Assembly: GCF_000948415.1 (NCBI RefSeq)
Contig: NZ_JYII01000020.1
Coordinates: forward strand, 62,001 to 126,000
Origin: Thalassospira sp. HJ
GTDB taxonomy: Bacteria; Pseudomonadota; Alphaproteobacteria; Rhodospirillales; Thalassospiraceae
DNA length: 64,000 nt
Direction of reading: 5' to 3'
Made by a program: the position numbers and the translations under genes
Notes under the pieces: generated by a model
The model's input: only the letters and a program-made list of their open reading frames with translations
What the model was told of the DNA's origin: nothing
Database searches by the model: none
In this document: in pieces, positions 18,306 to 28,123 of the stretch
Layout: the number at the start of each line of letters is the position of its first letter
Numbering within the stretch: position 1 is the first letter of the stretch

Positions 18306-18714
18306 CATTTTATGAGCGGTCGCTTCTCCCCGAGGTCGGCATTCTGTTTGTGTTTTTGTGCCGAACCAATTTTTAAGCGATTTAAAATCGTCGCATTACA
18401 CCCCGTCCGGGGGAAAGAGGCGATAAAGTGAAACTATATCAACAATTCTTTGAAAAACGAAAACAACAGTTTCAGGCACTATGAACGCAAACACAGGCGA
18501 AACGCCTTGATAGACCGCGAATAACGCGGCACTAATCTGATCCCGTCCAGGAACATTATCAAAACAGCCTTGATAGTGCGGCACGTCTTTGGCCCGCCAC
18601 GCACAGGTTTCTTTCTTGCTGCGCTGCGGCCGATGGTTAATGCTACACCAAACGGGCCCGACAACAAAGCCGGGCGTACGGGATCAATCCCACAGAATTC
18701 AGGAGAAGGTTCGC
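18306..18714. promoter_or_regulatory. Rest of the uraH/puuE divergent control region
   Basis: About 410 bp of non-coding, relatively A+T-rich sequence between the palindromic element and puuE. It should carry the puuE promoter and operators for the purine operons. A TTTAAGCGATTTAAAATCG stretch at 18371-18389 holds a small dyad (CGATTTAAAATCG). A strong AGGAGAAGG ribosome site precedes puuE. No gene is credible here. Confidence 0.45.
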
Positions 18715-19629
18715 ATGAACGACCAGACATATGCGCGTGATTTGATTGGTTACGGTGAAAACCCGCCCAAGGCCAACTGGCCGAACAAGGCGCGCGTCGC
18801 TGTTCAGTTCGTGTTGAACTACGAAGAAGGTGGCGAAAACTGCATCCTGCATGGTGACCGCGCGTCCGAGGCTTTCCTGTCGGAAATGATCGGTGCCGAC
18901 ATGCGCGAAGGTGTCCGCCATATGAGCATGGAGTCGATCTATGAATATGGCTCGCGCGTTGGTGTCTGGCGGATCCTGAACCTGTTTCGCGAACGTCAGA
19001 TCCCGATCACCATCTTTGCCGTCGCCATGGCGCTGGCCCGCCACCCGCGCGTCGGCGAAGTCGCGATGAAGGACGGTCACGAGATCTGCTCGCACGGTTA
19101 TCGCTGGATTGATTATCAATACATGGCCGAAGATCAGGAACGCGAACATCTTCACAAGGCGATCGAGATCATCAAGGACGTCACAGGCGTTCGCCCGCTT
19201 GGTTGGTATACCGGGCGCACCAGCCCCAACACCCGCCGTCTGGTGGCCGAAGAAGGCGGCTTCCTTTATGACGCCGATGATTACAGTGACGAACTCCCGT
19301 TCTGGAGCACCCAGACAGAAACTCCGCACCTGATCGTGCCCTACACCCTTGATGCCAATGACATGCGCTTTGCCGCCATGCAGGGCTTCAATTCCGGTGA
19401 ACAGTATTTCCAGTATCTCAAGGACAGCTTCGACACCCTTTATGAAGAAGGGACCGAAACCCCGCGCATGATGTCGATTGGTTTGCATTGCCGCCTCGTC
19501 GGGCGTCCGGGCCGGTTTGCAGCCCTCAAGCGCTTTGTCGATTATGCCCAAAGCCACGACAATGTCTGGTTTGCGCGGCGCATTGATATCGCCCGCCACT
19601 GGCGCGAACATCACCCATTTGGTGGCTGA
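18715..19629 (+). CDS. puuE: Allantoinase PuuE (polysaccharide-deacetylase fold)
   Basis: Opens the allantoin ring to allantoate. 304 residues, metal-independent allantoinase of the polysaccharide-deacetylase superfamily, not the amidohydrolase AllB type. Signature segments include VQFVLNYEEGGENCILHGD, EYGSRVGVWRILNLF and HEICSHGYRWIDYQ. ATG 18715 has a perfect-looking AGGAGAAGG site; an earlier open frame from 18589 is non-homologous leader. First gene of the plus-strand ureide operon. Confidence 0.93.
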   Translation: MNDQTYARDLIGYGENPPKANWPNKARVAVQFVLNYEEGGENCILHGDRASEAFLSEMIGADMREGVRHMSMESIYEYGSRVGVWRILNLFRERQIPITIFAVAMALARHPRVGEVAMKDGHEICSHGYRWIDYQYMAEDQEREHLHKAIEIIKDVTGVRPLGWYTGRTSPNTRRLVAEEGGFLYDADDYSDELPFWSTQTETPHLIVPYTLDANDMRFAAMQGFNSGEQYFQYLKDSFDTLYEEGTETPRMMSIGLHCRLVGRPGRFAALKRFVDYAQSHDNVWFARRIDIARHWREHHPFGG

Positions 19630-19667
19630 GGTTACGGCCAGGCCCGATCGAGAAACACAAGGTCGAT

Positions 19668-20195
19668 ATGACAGAAACCAATCAGTCCCTGTTTGAAACC
19701 CGCCCGCCAAGCACGCTCGCCGAAAGCGCGTTTGTCTCGCTTTATGGCTGGGTTTATGAACATTCCCCATGGGTCGCCCATCAGCTTTATGCGCGCGGGA
19801 TTACCGATGACCTCGATAATCCTGCGTCCCTTGCCGATGCCATGGCAGCCATCGTCAACGGTGCGGTTGATGATGACAAACTCTCGCTTCTGCGCGCCCA
19901 CCCCGATCTTGCTGGCAAGCTTGCGCTGGCTGATTTGACCGCGTCTTCGCAAAGCGAGCAAAAGGGTGCCGGCCTTGATCAATGCACGCCTGATGAACTT
20001 GCCCGCTTTACCGAGCTCAATGACCTCTATAAACAGAAGTTCGGTTTTCCGTTCATCTTTGCGGTCAAGGGCTTCCATCGCACCGATATTCTCGATGCGT
20101 TTGAACGCCGCGTGAAAAACGATACCGAAACCGAATTCAACGAGGCGATCGCACAGGTTCACCGCATTGCCAAATTGCGGCTCGAAGCGCTGTAG
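19668..20195 (+). CDS. uraD: OHCU decarboxylase
   Basis: Converts 2-oxo-4-hydroxy-4-carboxy-5-ureidoimidazoline to S-allantoin. 175 residues, typical size. Family hallmarks are LLRAHPDLAGKLA (active-site His), SQSEQKGAGLDQC, and the C-terminal FPFIFAVKGFHRTDIL. Positioned 38 bp after puuE in the same operon, completing the urate-to-allantoin stage together with PuuD and UraH. Confidence 0.94.
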   Translation: MTETNQSLFETRPPSTLAESAFVSLYGWVYEHSPWVAHQLYARGITDDLDNPASLADAMAAIVNGAVDDDKLSLLRAHPDLAGKLALADLTASSQSEQKGAGLDQCTPDELARFTELNDLYKQKFGFPFIFAVKGFHRTDILDAFERRVKNDTETEFNEAIAQVHRIAKLRLEAL

Positions 20196-20271
20196 GATCA
20201 CCCGCAGCACCCGATCCGGTGACCAATGACGAACGCCAAATAATAAACGACTATTTCAGGATAATACGACC

Positions 20272-21288
20272 ATGAGCCATCAGGAAAACACCGACGCACC
20301 GGAATTTGCACGGCGCTTTGTCAATCTGGCCGACGAACGTCTGGGCGCAGAAGCAATCTTTGCGACCGACGATTTCTTCGCCGACAAGCAGCGCATGCTG
20401 CAAACCGCTGACGCGGTGTTTTATCCGGATCGCTATGACGATCACGGCAAATGGATGGATGGCTGGGAAAGCCGCCGCAAACGTGTCGAAGGCCATGATT
20501 ACTGTGTTGTCCGCCTCGCGACCTCGGGCCGGATTTACGGTGTTGATATCGATACCAGCCACTTCACCGGCAACTTCCCGCCGGCGGCATCGCTTGAAGG
20601 CTGCTATTGCCCGGATGGCGATCCGGCAGACGACGCCAAGTGGGACGAAATCGTTACCCCCATGGGCCTTGGCGCAAGCGCACATCATTATGCCGATGTG
20701 ACCTCAGATGCGATCTATACCCACGTCCGTCTGCACATTTACCCGGATGGCGGTGTCGCCCGTCTGCGCGTTTATGGTCGCCCGAACCGCGACTGGACTG
20801 AAATGGCCGCCAAGGGCGAACAGGTCGATCTGGCCGCGATGATCAATGGCGGTGTGGTTCTGGACTGGTCCGATGCCCATTACGGCAACCCGAACGCCAT
20901 TCTGGCCCCCGGCCGCGGGGTCAATATGGGGGATGGCTGGGAAACCCGTCGTCGTCGTGAACCTGGCAATGAATGGCTGATTGTCGAACTCGGCAATCCT
21001 GGCGAAATCGAAAAGATCATCGTCGATACCTGCCACTTCAAGGGCAACTATCCCGACCGCGTGTCCATTCAGGGCGCATTTGTTGACGGTGAAAAGGACA
21101 AGTCGCTGCGCGCACGTTCGATGTTCTGGTCGACCATCCTGCCCGAAAGCAAGATGCAGGCAGATCACATCCACGAATTTGATGCATCGGCCCTTACCGT
21201 CAATGGTCCGGTCACCCATCTTCGGGTCAACTCGATCCCCGATGGCGGCATCAGCCGTTTGCGCATCCTTGGCAAACCGACGAAGTAA
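20272..21288 (+). CDS. alc: Allantoicase
   Basis: Hydrolyses allantoate to ureidoglycolate and urea. 338 residues composed of two homologous jelly-roll allantoicase domains; the repeat is visible as [19 protein letters not shown] (about residue 95) against [19 protein letters not shown] (about residue 260), and as [15 protein letters not shown] against [15 protein letters not shown]. Third gene of the ureide operon. Choosing Alc rather than allantoate amidohydrolase means nitrogen leaves as urea. Confidence 0.94.
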   Translation: MSHQENTDAPEFARRFVNLADERLGAEAIFATDDFFADKQRMLQTADAVFYPDRYDDHGKWMDGWESRRKRVEGHDYCVVRLATSGRIYGVDIDTSHFTGNFPPAASLEGCYCPDGDPADDAKWDEIVTPMGLGASAHHYADVTSDAIYTHVRLHIYPDGGVARLRVYGRPNRDWTEMAAKGEQVDLAAMINGGVVLDWSDAHYGNPNAILAPGRGVNMGDGWETRRRREPGNEWLIVELGNPGEIEKIIVDTCHFKGNYPDRVSIQGAFVDGEKDKSLRARSMFWSTILPESKMQADHIHEFDASALTVNGPVTHLRVNSIPDGGISRLRILGKPTK

Positions 21289-21300
21289 CGGGGCCAAGTG

Positions 21301-21807
21301 ATGCAGCTTCCCATCGAATATCTGACGCCAGAGGCCTTCGAACCCTTTGGCGAGGTCATCTCGACTGCCACCGCGCGCGATAGCTACAAGATCAATCAGG
21401 GCACCACGACGCGGTTCCATGATATCTCGCGCGTCGATGTCGGGGACGAAGGCGGTGCCCCGATCATCAGCATCTTTCGCGGCACACCCCGGCCCAAGCC
21501 GATTGAAATCAGGATGATGGAACGCCACCCGCTGGGATCACAGGCCTTCATCCCGCTTTCGGGTCAGAAGTTCCTGATTGTGGTCGCTACGGGCACAGAC
21601 ACACCCAAGCCCGAAGACCTGCGCGCATTTCTGTCAGATGGCACGCAGGGCGTGACCTACGCCAAAAACGTCTGGCACCACCCGTTACTCGTCCTTGAAG
21701 AAGACAGCGATTTCCTGATCGTTGATCGCAGTGGCCCCGGCAACAACCTCAATGAGGTCGATCTGCCCCTGGTCGATGGCGAGGCCATCACGCTTGATTG
21801 GGCCTGA
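21301..21807 (+). CDS. allA: Ureidoglycolate lyase
   Basis: Splits ureidoglycolate to glyoxylate and urea. 168 residues with the cupin-like AllA fold; FEPFGEVIS, MERHPLGSQAFIPLS and the VWHHPLLVLEE segment are characteristic. The ATG at 21301 is preferred over a GTG three bases earlier. Last gene of the ureide operon, ending just before a convergent HAD gene with only 6 bp between stops. Confidence 0.92.
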   Translation: MQLPIEYLTPEAFEPFGEVISTATARDSYKINQGTTTRFHDISRVDVGDEGGAPIISIFRGTPRPKPIEIRMMERHPLGSQAFIPLSGQKFLIVVATGTDTPKPEDLRAFLSDGTQGVTYAKNVWHHPLLVLEEDSDFLIVDRSGPGNNLNEVDLPLVDGEAITLDWA

Positions 21808-21813
21808 TCCGAT

Positions 21814-22488
21814 CTAGCCCGAAATCAGTCCAAGATCTTGCAGGTAACCGTGCAGCTCTGCGCTGTTACCTGCAACATACCCTGCCCCGGCATCACGCAG
21901 GATGTCGGCATCCGCCGCACTGCGATGCGCCCCGCCCAGAAAACCGACCGATTGCATGCCCGCTGCCTTGGCCGCAAGCACGCCTGACGGACTGTCTTCG
22001 ATCACCAGACAATGCTCTGGCACCCAGTCACATGTTTGGGCCGCCAACAGGAAAACATCCGGGGCGGGTTTACCACGCGCGACTTGCTCGGCTGAAAACA
22101 CCCGATCTTCAAAAAAGCCCGCAAGATCGGTCAGACGCAAACATTGATCCAACCTTGCCAGATCACTGCCCGACGCCAGGGCGACTGGATCTGCGATATT
22201 GCGTAAAAGATCAGGAATACCGGCAATCGCTCGTAATTCGCTTTCAAAGGTCCGGGCCAGTTCGGCCTCGCAGCGGACCTGATAGGAAACGGCTTCAATC
22301 TCGGCCCCGAAGCGGGCATTGAGTGCTGCGATCATTTCACCGTATGTCACACCACCAAAATTGCGCGCCAGCTCGCCCGCTGTGATCGTGACGCCATAGT
22401 CGGGCAGCAGCTTCTCATCGACAGCAAAAGACAAAATCTCGCTATCGATCAGAACTCCGTCACAATCAAAGATGATGTGTTGGACCAT
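21814..22488 (-). CDS. HAD-superfamily phosphatase (phosphoglycolate phosphatase/beta-phosphoglucomutase-like)
   Basis: Cytoplasmic phosphohydrolase of 224 residues. Motif I is IIFDCDGVLIDSE with the nucleophile Asp, motif II is in ALASGS, motif III is the Lys of GKPAPDVF and motif IV is VIEDSPSGVLAAKAAGM. The helical cap between residues 20 and 85 is of the beta-phosphoglucomutase subclass. The substrate cannot be told. It lies 6 bp before the next minus-strand gene's stop, so the two are probably co-transcribed. Confidence 0.85.
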   Translation of the reverse strand: MVQHIIFDCDGVLIDSEILSFAVDEKLLPDYGVTITAGELARNFGGVTYGEMIAALNARFGAEIEAVSYQVRCEAELARTFESELRAIAGIPDLLRNIADPVALASGSDLARLDQCLRLTDLAGFFEDRVFSAEQVARGKPAPDVFLLAAQTCDWVPEHCLVIEDSPSGVLAAKAAGMQSVGFLGGAHRSAADADILRDAGAGYVAGNSAELHGYLQDLGLISG

Positions 22489-22494
22489 GAATGC

Positions 22495-23289
22495 TTATTG
22501 CGCCGGGGCCGCCGCTCCGCCATTGAGATCAAGTGCAAGCAAACGTTTCTGAATGGTCTGCGAAAGCACCGGACCGGCACCGGCCTGAAGGGCACGCTGA
22601 TAGGCGGCACGTGCCATTTCGGTCTTGCCCATCGCCAGCGCATTATCGGCGAAATGCGCAATATGCTCGGCTGTTGGCATCGCCTTGTTGACCCGGATAA
22701 AGACTTCCTCGGCTTCCTGGTACCGGCCTTGGCGATAGAGGATCAAGCCATAGGTATCAAGTGCACCCGGATCATCCGGGGCCACCTGCAGGGCCTGCTT
22801 TGACAGGCGCTCGGCTTCCTGCAAATTCTCGCCGCGCACGGCATAATGATAGGCCAGCCAGTTGGCCGCCCCCATATTGCCCTGCCCTGCCGCCTGATAG
22901 GCCTCAGCCGTCATGGTATCGCGATAGGATGAAATCACGCTTTCAATCGATGTCTGATCCAGCCCGTCGACCCAGGTCAGCCCAACCCGGACGGCCTTGC
23001 AGCCTTGCGCATTCGCCTGCTGGCACATCGCCACCGCTTCCTCAACCGCGCCAATAACTGTGGCATTGGGCCCCGCGGCATATTCCTTGCCCGCCGCATC
23101 ACGCGCCATGGCCTTGAAATCAATCATCGCCCGATAACGATCATCGACCTTTTGCTCGGTGGGCGCTGCAAACATATCCTGCGCTTCCCACTTCGAACCG
23201 GTTTCCCCGCAGGCAGCAAGGCCCAATAGCAAACCCAGACCAACAAACGGGGCAAAAGCACGAAGAGATGAAATACGGCGATGGGGCAA
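22495..23289 (-). CDS. TPR-repeat lipoprotein
   Basis: 264-residue exported protein. A hydrophobic signal segment ends in the lipobox LAAC (LLLGLAACGET), so it should be lipidated. The C-terminal half contains tetratricopeptide units (for example AERLSKQALQVAPDDPGALD and YGLILYRQGRYQEAEEVF, then AMGKTEMARAAYQRALQAG). It appears to start at a TTG (23289) with AGGGAA about ten bases upstream, since no ATG precedes the signal peptide. Role unknown; such proteins often act in envelope assembly. Confidence 0.8.
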   Translation of the reverse strand: MPHRRISSLRAFAPFVGLGLLLGLAACGETGSKWEAQDMFAAPTEQKVDDRYRAMIDFKAMARDAAGKEYAAGPNATVIGAVEEAVAMCQQANAQGCKAVRVGLTWVDGLDQTSIESVISSYRDTMTAEAYQAAGQGNMGAANWLAYHYAVRGENLQEAERLSKQALQVAPDDPGALDTYGLILYRQGRYQEAEEVFIRVNKAMPTAEHIAHFADNALAMGKTEMARAAYQRALQAGAGPVLSQTIQKRLLALDLNGGAAAPAQ

Positions 23290-23385
23290 GATGAACGTTC
23301 CCTGCTTGATGAAAACCCGACCAGCACTTTAGCGGTTTTACGTAAGACAGATATTAACAAAGCGCGACAAAATCGCAGCCTGAAC

Positions 23386-23431
23386 TTGACATAAATACTA
23401 CTGGGTAGCACCATTCAGGATATGAAGGAGG
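23386..23431 (+). promoter_or_regulatory. parDE promoter/operator region
   Basis: A consensus -35 hexamer TTGACA (23386-23391) is followed about 17 bases later by a weak -10 (CACCAT, 23409-23414). The interval holds the short dyad CTAC-TGG-GTAG (23398-23408), a plausible autoregulatory operator. GAAGGAGG just before the ATG is the ribosome site. Confidence 0.5.
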
Positions 23432-23437
23432 CTGCCC

Positions 23438-23707
23438 ATGACCGTGAAGTCGTCTATTTCTCTGACAGATAGCCAAAACGCCTTTGCCCGTGAGCTGGTC
23501 GCACAGGGAAAATACCCCAGTGTCAGCGCCGTGCTTCAGCAAGGCCTCGAACTATTGCGCAATAAATCCGAAACCGAGTCCCTTGAGACCGAGGCGTTGC
23601 GCCAGATCATTACGGCGCGACGCAAAGGCGAGTTTGTCTCAAGCACAGAAATGAAAGACCGGATTTCAGCAATCGCAGCCAAAAAGCGTGCGTCGCATGA
23701 CCTATGA
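23438..23707 (+). CDS. parD: ParD/RHH-type antitoxin
   Basis: 89-residue antitoxin with a ribbon-helix-helix N-terminus (KSSISLTDSQNAFARELVAQ, then GKYPSVSAVLQQGLELL) and a charged, flexible C-terminal arm that would wrap the toxin. RHH dimers bind their own promoter. The stop overlaps the toxin start by 11 bp, the usual coupling for these modules. Pairing with the downstream gene is secure; the symbol follows family resemblance. Confidence 0.88.
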   Translation: MTVKSSISLTDSQNAFARELVAQGKYPSVSAVLQQGLELLRNKSETESLETEALRQIITARRKGEFVSSTEMKDRISAIAAKKRASHDL

Positions 23708-24041
23708 GGTCATCTATTCGGCGGATGCCGAACGTGACTTTGAACTGATTTTCGACTTCCTGCTTAAAAGCTATGTCGAATTTGGTGAAGCTTCCGACAG
23801 TGCGGCTTCACATGCGCAGCAACGCCTGCTCGATATCCACGACGACATCGAAAAACTCGGAAATGCGCCTTATTGCGGCACATTGCATGACACCATCGCG
23901 GCGGGACTTCGCCACGTCACGCTTGGCCGTGCCATTGTCTGGTTTGACATCAACGAAGACGACAGGACAGTCCGTATCCTCGCCATATTCTTTGGCGGGC
24001 AGGATCATGTGCGGCACATGCTGGCACGGCTGCTTCAGTAA
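23697..24041 (+). CDS. parE: ParE/RelE-superfamily toxin
   Basis: 114-residue toxin starting at ATG 23697 inside the end of the antitoxin gene. The RelE/ParE fold is visible: MTYEVIYSADAERDFELIFDF, the helix with ASHAQQRLLDIHDDIEKLG, then HDTIAAGLRHVTLGRAIVWF and IRILAIFFGGQDH-like final strands. Whether it inhibits gyrase or cleaves mRNA cannot be told from sequence; ParE-type proteins usually act on gyrase. Confidence 0.87.
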   Translation: MTYEVIYSADAERDFELIFDFLLKSYVEFGEASDSAASHAQQRLLDIHDDIEKLGNAPYCGTLHDTIAAGLRHVTLGRAIVWFDINEDDRTVRILAIFFGGQDHVRHMLARLLQ

Positions 24042-24062
24042 TTATCCACGACCAGACCAGCA

Positions 24063-24104
24063 CGAAAAAGCCGCCGGGATCATCCGATCACCGACGGCTT
24101 TAAC
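24063..24104 (-). terminator. Terminator of the sdhCDAB operon
   Basis: On the minus strand AAAGCCG (24101-24095) pairs with CGGCTTT (24073-24067) with an inner GATC-GATC pairing, followed by a T-run. It lies about 50 bp after the sdhB stop. Confidence 0.75.
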
Positions 24105-24151
24105 ATGCAGGCGTTAAACGCCAATATCAGGGCAACACTACCAAGCCTTCA

Positions 24152-24934
24152 TCAGGCGCGGCGTTCTGCGATCATCTTTTTGATTTCGGTGATCGCAAGG
24201 GCCGGGTTCAGGCCTTTCGGGCAGGTGTTGGTGCAGTTCATGATCGTGTGGCAACGATACAGGCGGAACGGATCTTCGAGTGCATCGAGACGTTCACCGG
24301 TATATTCGTCACGCGAGTCAGCCAGCCAACGGTATGCCTGCAGCAGAACCGCCGGGCCGAGGTAGCGGTCCGAGTTCCACCAGTAGGACGGGCACGCGGT
24401 CGAGCAGGAGAAGCACAGAATGCATTCCCACAGACCGTCAAGCTTGGCGCGCTCTTCACGCGACTGCAAACGTTCGCCGTCCGGCGGGGTCGGGCTGTCA
24501 GCCTTGAGCCACGGCTCGATCGATGCGAGCTGTGCATAGGGCTGGGACAGATCCGGCACCAGATCCTTGACCACCGGCATATGCGGCAGCGGATAGATCT
24601 TTACTTCGCCCTTGATGTCTTCGATCGGCTTGAGGCACGCAAGCGTGTTACGGCCATCAATGTTCATCGCGCACGAACCGCAAATGCCTTCACGGCAGGA
24701 ACGGCGGAAGGTCAGGGTCGCGTCGATCTCGTTCTTGATCTTGATCAGCGCGTCGAGAACCATCGGCCCGCACTTATCCAGGTCGATGTCATAGGTGTCG
24801 GTACGCGGGTTATCGCCACTGTCCGGATCAAAACGGTAAATCTTGAACGAACGGACATTCTTCGCGTCAGCCGGCGCAGAGAACGTTTTGCCCTCTTTGA
24901 CGACCGAATTGGCGGGAAGATTGAATTCTACCAT
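24152..24934 (-). CDS. sdhB: Succinate dehydrogenase iron-sulfur subunit
   Basis: Carries electrons from the flavin subunit to quinone through three Fe-S clusters at the cytoplasmic face of the inner membrane. 260 residues with all cysteine motifs: [15 protein letters not shown] ([2Fe-2S]), [16 protein letters not shown] and [17 protein letters not shown] ([4Fe-4S] and [3Fe-4S]). Last gene of the operon, 25 bp after sdhA. Confidence 0.96.
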   Translation of the reverse strand: MVEFNLPANSVVKEGKTFSAPADAKNVRSFKIYRFDPDSGDNPRTDTYDIDLDKCGPMVLDALIKIKNEIDATLTFRRSCREGICGSCAMNIDGRNTLACLKPIEDIKGEVKIYPLPHMPVVKDLVPDLSQPYAQLASIEPWLKADSPTPPDGERLQSREERAKLDGLWECILCFSCSTACPSYWWNSDRYLGPAVLLQAYRWLADSRDEYTGERLDALEDPFRLYRCHTIMNCTNTCPKGLNPALAITEIKKMIAERRA

Positions 24935-24959
24935 CTCTCAAATCCTCTCTTGCCGCGCC

Positions 24960-26756
24960 TTAATAGACGCGCTCTTTCGGCTCGATATACGACACTTCAT
25001 CGGTGAGCGTGAAGGTATTGACCGGACGATAGGTCAGATCAACGCCATAGCCCTTCTCGGTATCGACGGTCGCAATCGTGTGCTTCATCCAGGTTTCGTC
25101 ATCACGCTTCGGGAAATCTTCGTGGGCATGTGCACCACGCGATTCATGACGCGCTTCTGCCGAATTCATGGTTGCTGCGGCACAGGTCATGAGGTTCTCA
25201 AGCTCGAGAGTCTCGACCAGGTCCGAGTTCCAGATGAGGGAGCGATCCGAAACACCGACGTCGGGAAGCGTCTTGGCGGTTTCAGAAAGTTTGTCCTTGC
25301 CCTCTTTGAGGATTTCCGAGGTCCGGAACACGCCGCAGTTGCCCTGCATGACGCGCTGCATTTCCAGACGGATATCCGCGGTCGGACGGGAACCCTTGGC
25401 CCAGCGCAGGCGGTCAAAGCGTGCAATCGCCTCGTCGCCATCGGTGGTTTTGAGTTCCTTGAAGGATGCCTTGGAATCGACCACTTCGGCCGCATGCAGA
25501 CCGCATGCACGACCAAACACAACAAGGTCGAGCAGCGAGTTGGTACCCAGACGGTTTGCACCGTGGACCGAAACGCAGGCTGCTTCACCAGCCGCCATCA
25601 GGCCCGGAACAATTGCGTTCGGGTCTTTGGCAGTCGGACGCAGAACCTCGCCCTTATAGTTGGTCGGGATACCGCCCATGTTGTAATGGACCGTCGGCAG
25701 GACCGGAATCGGTTCCTTGGTCGCATCAACACCGGCAAAGATTTTCGCGGTTTCGGTAATGCCCGGCAGACGTTCCCACAGCACTTCCGAACCAAGATGT
25801 TCAAGGTGCAGGTGAATGTATTCGCCATGCTCGCCAACACCACGACCATCACGGATTTCCTGTGCCATACCACGCGACACGACGTCACGCGATGCAAGGT
25901 CCTTAACGGTCGGCGCATAACGTTCCATGAAACGTTCGCCTTCGGAGTTGGTCAGATAACCACCTTCACCACGGGCACCCTCGGTGATCAGGCAACCTGA
26001 ACCGTAAATGCCGGTCGGGTGGAACTGAACGAATTCCATATCCTGCAGGCCAAGACCCGCACGGGCCACCATGCCATGACCGTCACCGGTACAGGTATGT
26101 GCCGAGGTGCAGCTGAAGAACGCACGGCCATAACCGCCAGATGCCAGAATGACCATCTTGGCGTTGAAGCGGTGCAGTTCACCGGAATCAAGATCCCAAG
26201 CGACCAGTCCTTTGCACGAACCGTCTTCATCCATGATCAGATCAAGGGCGATATATTCGACAAAGAACTCGGCTTTGTTTTTCAGGCACTGCTGATAGAG
26301 GGTGTGCAGCATGGCGTGACCGGTACGGTCAGCAGCAGCACATGCACGTTCAACCGGCGCCTTGCCGTGGTCACGGGTGTGGCCACCAAACGGACGCTGA
26401 TAGATTTTGCCATCTTCAGTACGCGAGAACGGCATGCCGTAATGTTCAAGTTCATGAACCGCCGGAACGGCGTTACGGCACATATATTCGATCGCGTCCT
26501 GGTCACCAAGCCAGTCCGAACCCTTGACGGTGTCATACATATGCCACTGCCAGTGATCCTCGGACATGTTGCCAAGCGATGCACCGATACCGCCCTGGGC
26601 AGCAACGGTGTGCGAACGGGTCGGGAAGACCTTGGTGATACATGCGGTTTTGAGCCCGGCTTCAACCGTACCCAGTGTCGCGCGAAGACCTGCGCCACCC
26701 GCACCCATAACGACGACGTCGTAGTTATGGTCGATAATTTTATAAGATTCACTCAT
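24960..26756 (-). CDS. sdhA: Succinate dehydrogenase flavoprotein subunit
   Basis: Oxidises succinate to fumarate. 598 residues; the Rossmann motif [13 protein letters not shown] is at the N-terminus and the covalent-FAD histidine sits in [11 protein letters not shown]. The capping-domain and active-site segments ([21 protein letters not shown], and [17 protein letters not shown] near the end) are intact. Start at ATG 26756 (MSESYK), four bases after the sdhD stop, in preference to 26774 which lies within sdhD. Confidence 0.96.
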   Translation of the reverse strand: MSESYKIIDHNYDVVVMGAGGAGLRATLGTVEAGLKTACITKVFPTRSHTVAAQGGIGASLGNMSEDHWQWHMYDTVKGSDWLGDQDAIEYMCRNAVPAVHELEHYGMPFSRTEDGKIYQRPFGGHTRDHGKAPVERACAAADRTGHAMLHTLYQQCLKNKAEFFVEYIALDLIMDEDGSCKGLVAWDLDSGELHRFNAKMVILASGGYGRAFFSCTSAHTCTGDGHGMVARAGLGLQDMEFVQFHPTGIYGSGCLITEGARGEGGYLTNSEGERFMERYAPTVKDLASRDVVSRGMAQEIRDGRGVGEHGEYIHLHLEHLGSEVLWERLPGITETAKIFAGVDATKEPIPVLPTVHYNMGGIPTNYKGEVLRPTAKDPNAIVPGLMAAGEAACVSVHGANRLGTNSLLDLVVFGRACGLHAAEVVDSKASFKELKTTDGDEAIARFDRLRWAKGSRPTADIRLEMQRVMQGNCGVFRTSEILKEGKDKLSETAKTLPDVGVSDRSLIWNSDLVETLELENLMTCAAATMNSAEARHESRGAHAHEDFPKRDDETWMKHTIATVDTEKGYGVDLTYRPVNTFTLTDEVSYIEPKERVY

Positions 26757-26760
26757 TGGC

Positions 26761-27144
26761 TCAGGCTCCGGCAAAAACGATACGCAGGACTGAAATGATC
26801 GCGGCCACAGACAGGAACGCTGCGACAGCCTTGATCAGCATCAGCGAGATCATTTCTGCTTTACGGTTATGCACATAATCTTCGATCACGACCTGCAGGC
26901 CATGCGTGAAGTGCACGGCAACACTGACGATCATCAAAACCATCATGGTCGAATGGAAATACGAGCTCAACCAAGCGTGAACGGCATCGTAATCTGCCGT
27001 ATGCCCGGCAAGAATCGAAACAATGAACCAGATGCCGAGCGGAAGGTTTGCAGCAGCCGTAACGCGCTGGGTCCACCAGTGCGAAGAGCCACTTTTGGCA
27101 GAACCGAGACCGCGGACACGGCCCAGATCGGATTGCATCTTCAT
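26761..27144 (-). CDS. sdhD: Succinate dehydrogenase membrane anchor subunit
   Basis: 127-residue anchor with three hydrophobic helices (about residues 30-50, 63-83 and 100-122). The haem-ligand region is likely [18 protein letters not shown]. With SdhC it forms the quinone site and holds haem b. Encoded 26 bp after sdhC. Confidence 0.93.
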   Translation of the reverse strand: MKMQSDLGRVRGLGSAKSGSSHWWTQRVTAAANLPLGIWFIVSILAGHTADYDAVHAWLSSYFHSTMMVLMIVSVAVHFTHGLQVVIEDYVHNRKAEMISLMLIKAVAAFLSVAAIISVLRIVFAGA

Positions 27145-27170
27145 GACAAGTTGTCCCCTCTTGCCCGGCC

Positions 27171-27551
27171 TTAGGCCAGACCGATGATCCAGGTGAGAAT
27201 GGTCAGCACGATTGCCGCGCCAAAGACGATCGGGTTGCCTTTTGCAGCACCCTCATTCGTCAGGCCGCGACCGGTATCCCAGATCAGGTGACGGATACCG
27301 TTGCAAGCGTGGTAATAAAAAGCCGCCGTCCAACCGAACAGCAGCAGCAGACCAAACCACGAGGTGAAAAATGCGTGATAGCCGTTGAACGCATCACGAC
27401 CGGCGCCGGCACCAATCAGCCAGGACGCCAAAAATACGAAACCAATGGCAAGGCCGACACCCATCGCACGGAAGGAGATGGACATCTTTGCCGTCATCGG
27501 AAGCCGGTACACCTGCAAATGCGGAGACAGCGGCCGATTGGCTTTGCTCAT
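27171..27551 (-). CDS. sdhC: Succinate dehydrogenase cytochrome b subunit
   Basis: 126-residue membrane subunit starting at ATG 27551 (MSKANRPLSPHLQVYR, the family signature RPLSPHLQ(V/I)Y). Three membrane helices; the haem ligand is in the YHACNGIRHLIWD segment. First gene of sdhCDAB. Confidence 0.94.
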   Translation of the reverse strand: MSKANRPLSPHLQVYRLPMTAKMSISFRAMGVGLAIGFVFLASWLIGAGAGRDAFNGYHAFFTSWFGLLLLFGWTAAFYYHACNGIRHLIWDTGRGLTNEGAAKGNPIVFGAAIVLTILTWIIGLA

Positions 27552-28123
27552 AGCGGAATTGCCTCTTCTCAAAGTAGCTGGCGGGAAAGCAGGGTTTATT
27601 TACCCATGCAGCGGGTTTGAGTCAATCTGAACCCCTTTGTAAACCAAAGATTTCAGTGACAAATTGCCCCAACTGCCTCCGTTGAACTACGTAGGTTGAC
27701 CTCTCAGACACCGTAAACACCCTGCGGGATGGGCGCTGCAAAAGACACGTGTCTTTCACATACGGCGTAACGTGCTTTTAGCAATCGCACAATTAGACCT
27801 TCTTACGCAAGGAAACTGCCTGCGGATCGGGTCTTATTTATGGCTAAAACGTATGAATGCAAAGGCCACCGATCAAGATCGGACACCCAACACGGGTTAA
27901 ATTAGCCTTTCGCGTCCCAAGGAAGGGTTAAGCTGATCTATGATCATAGCGACAGAAATTACAGAAATCATCGAGTCTGTTTCGCGCTCGTTTGCGCCTG
28001 CATTGCCGATATGCATCAGGTTCCAAGTTGCCAGACGCAAGCTTCGGGTTTCGGCCTCTGTATCAATTGAAGCAATGATTCTTCAAATAGTTAGTATTGT
28101 GCTCCGTCAGCCTCGCAAGTGGG
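27552..28123. promoter_or_regulatory. sdh upstream region with a perfect 16-bp palindrome
   Basis: About 570 bp without a credible gene; a 69-codon plus-strand open stretch at 27940 has poor features. It holds the sdh promoter. The perfect palindrome AAAGACACGTGTCTTT (27741-27756) lies about 190 bp upstream of sdhC and looks like an operator for a dimeric regulator. The right part (27900-28123) is lower in GC and leads into the atypical 28.1-29.0 kb patch. Confidence 0.5.

Noticed and set aside
18643-19770. 375-codon minus-strand frame opposite puuE
   Set aside because: PuuE on the plus strand is a full-length family match with a strong ribosome site.
24843-26000. 385-codon plus-strand frame opposite sdhA
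   Set aside because: Antisense shadow of a highly conserved enzyme.
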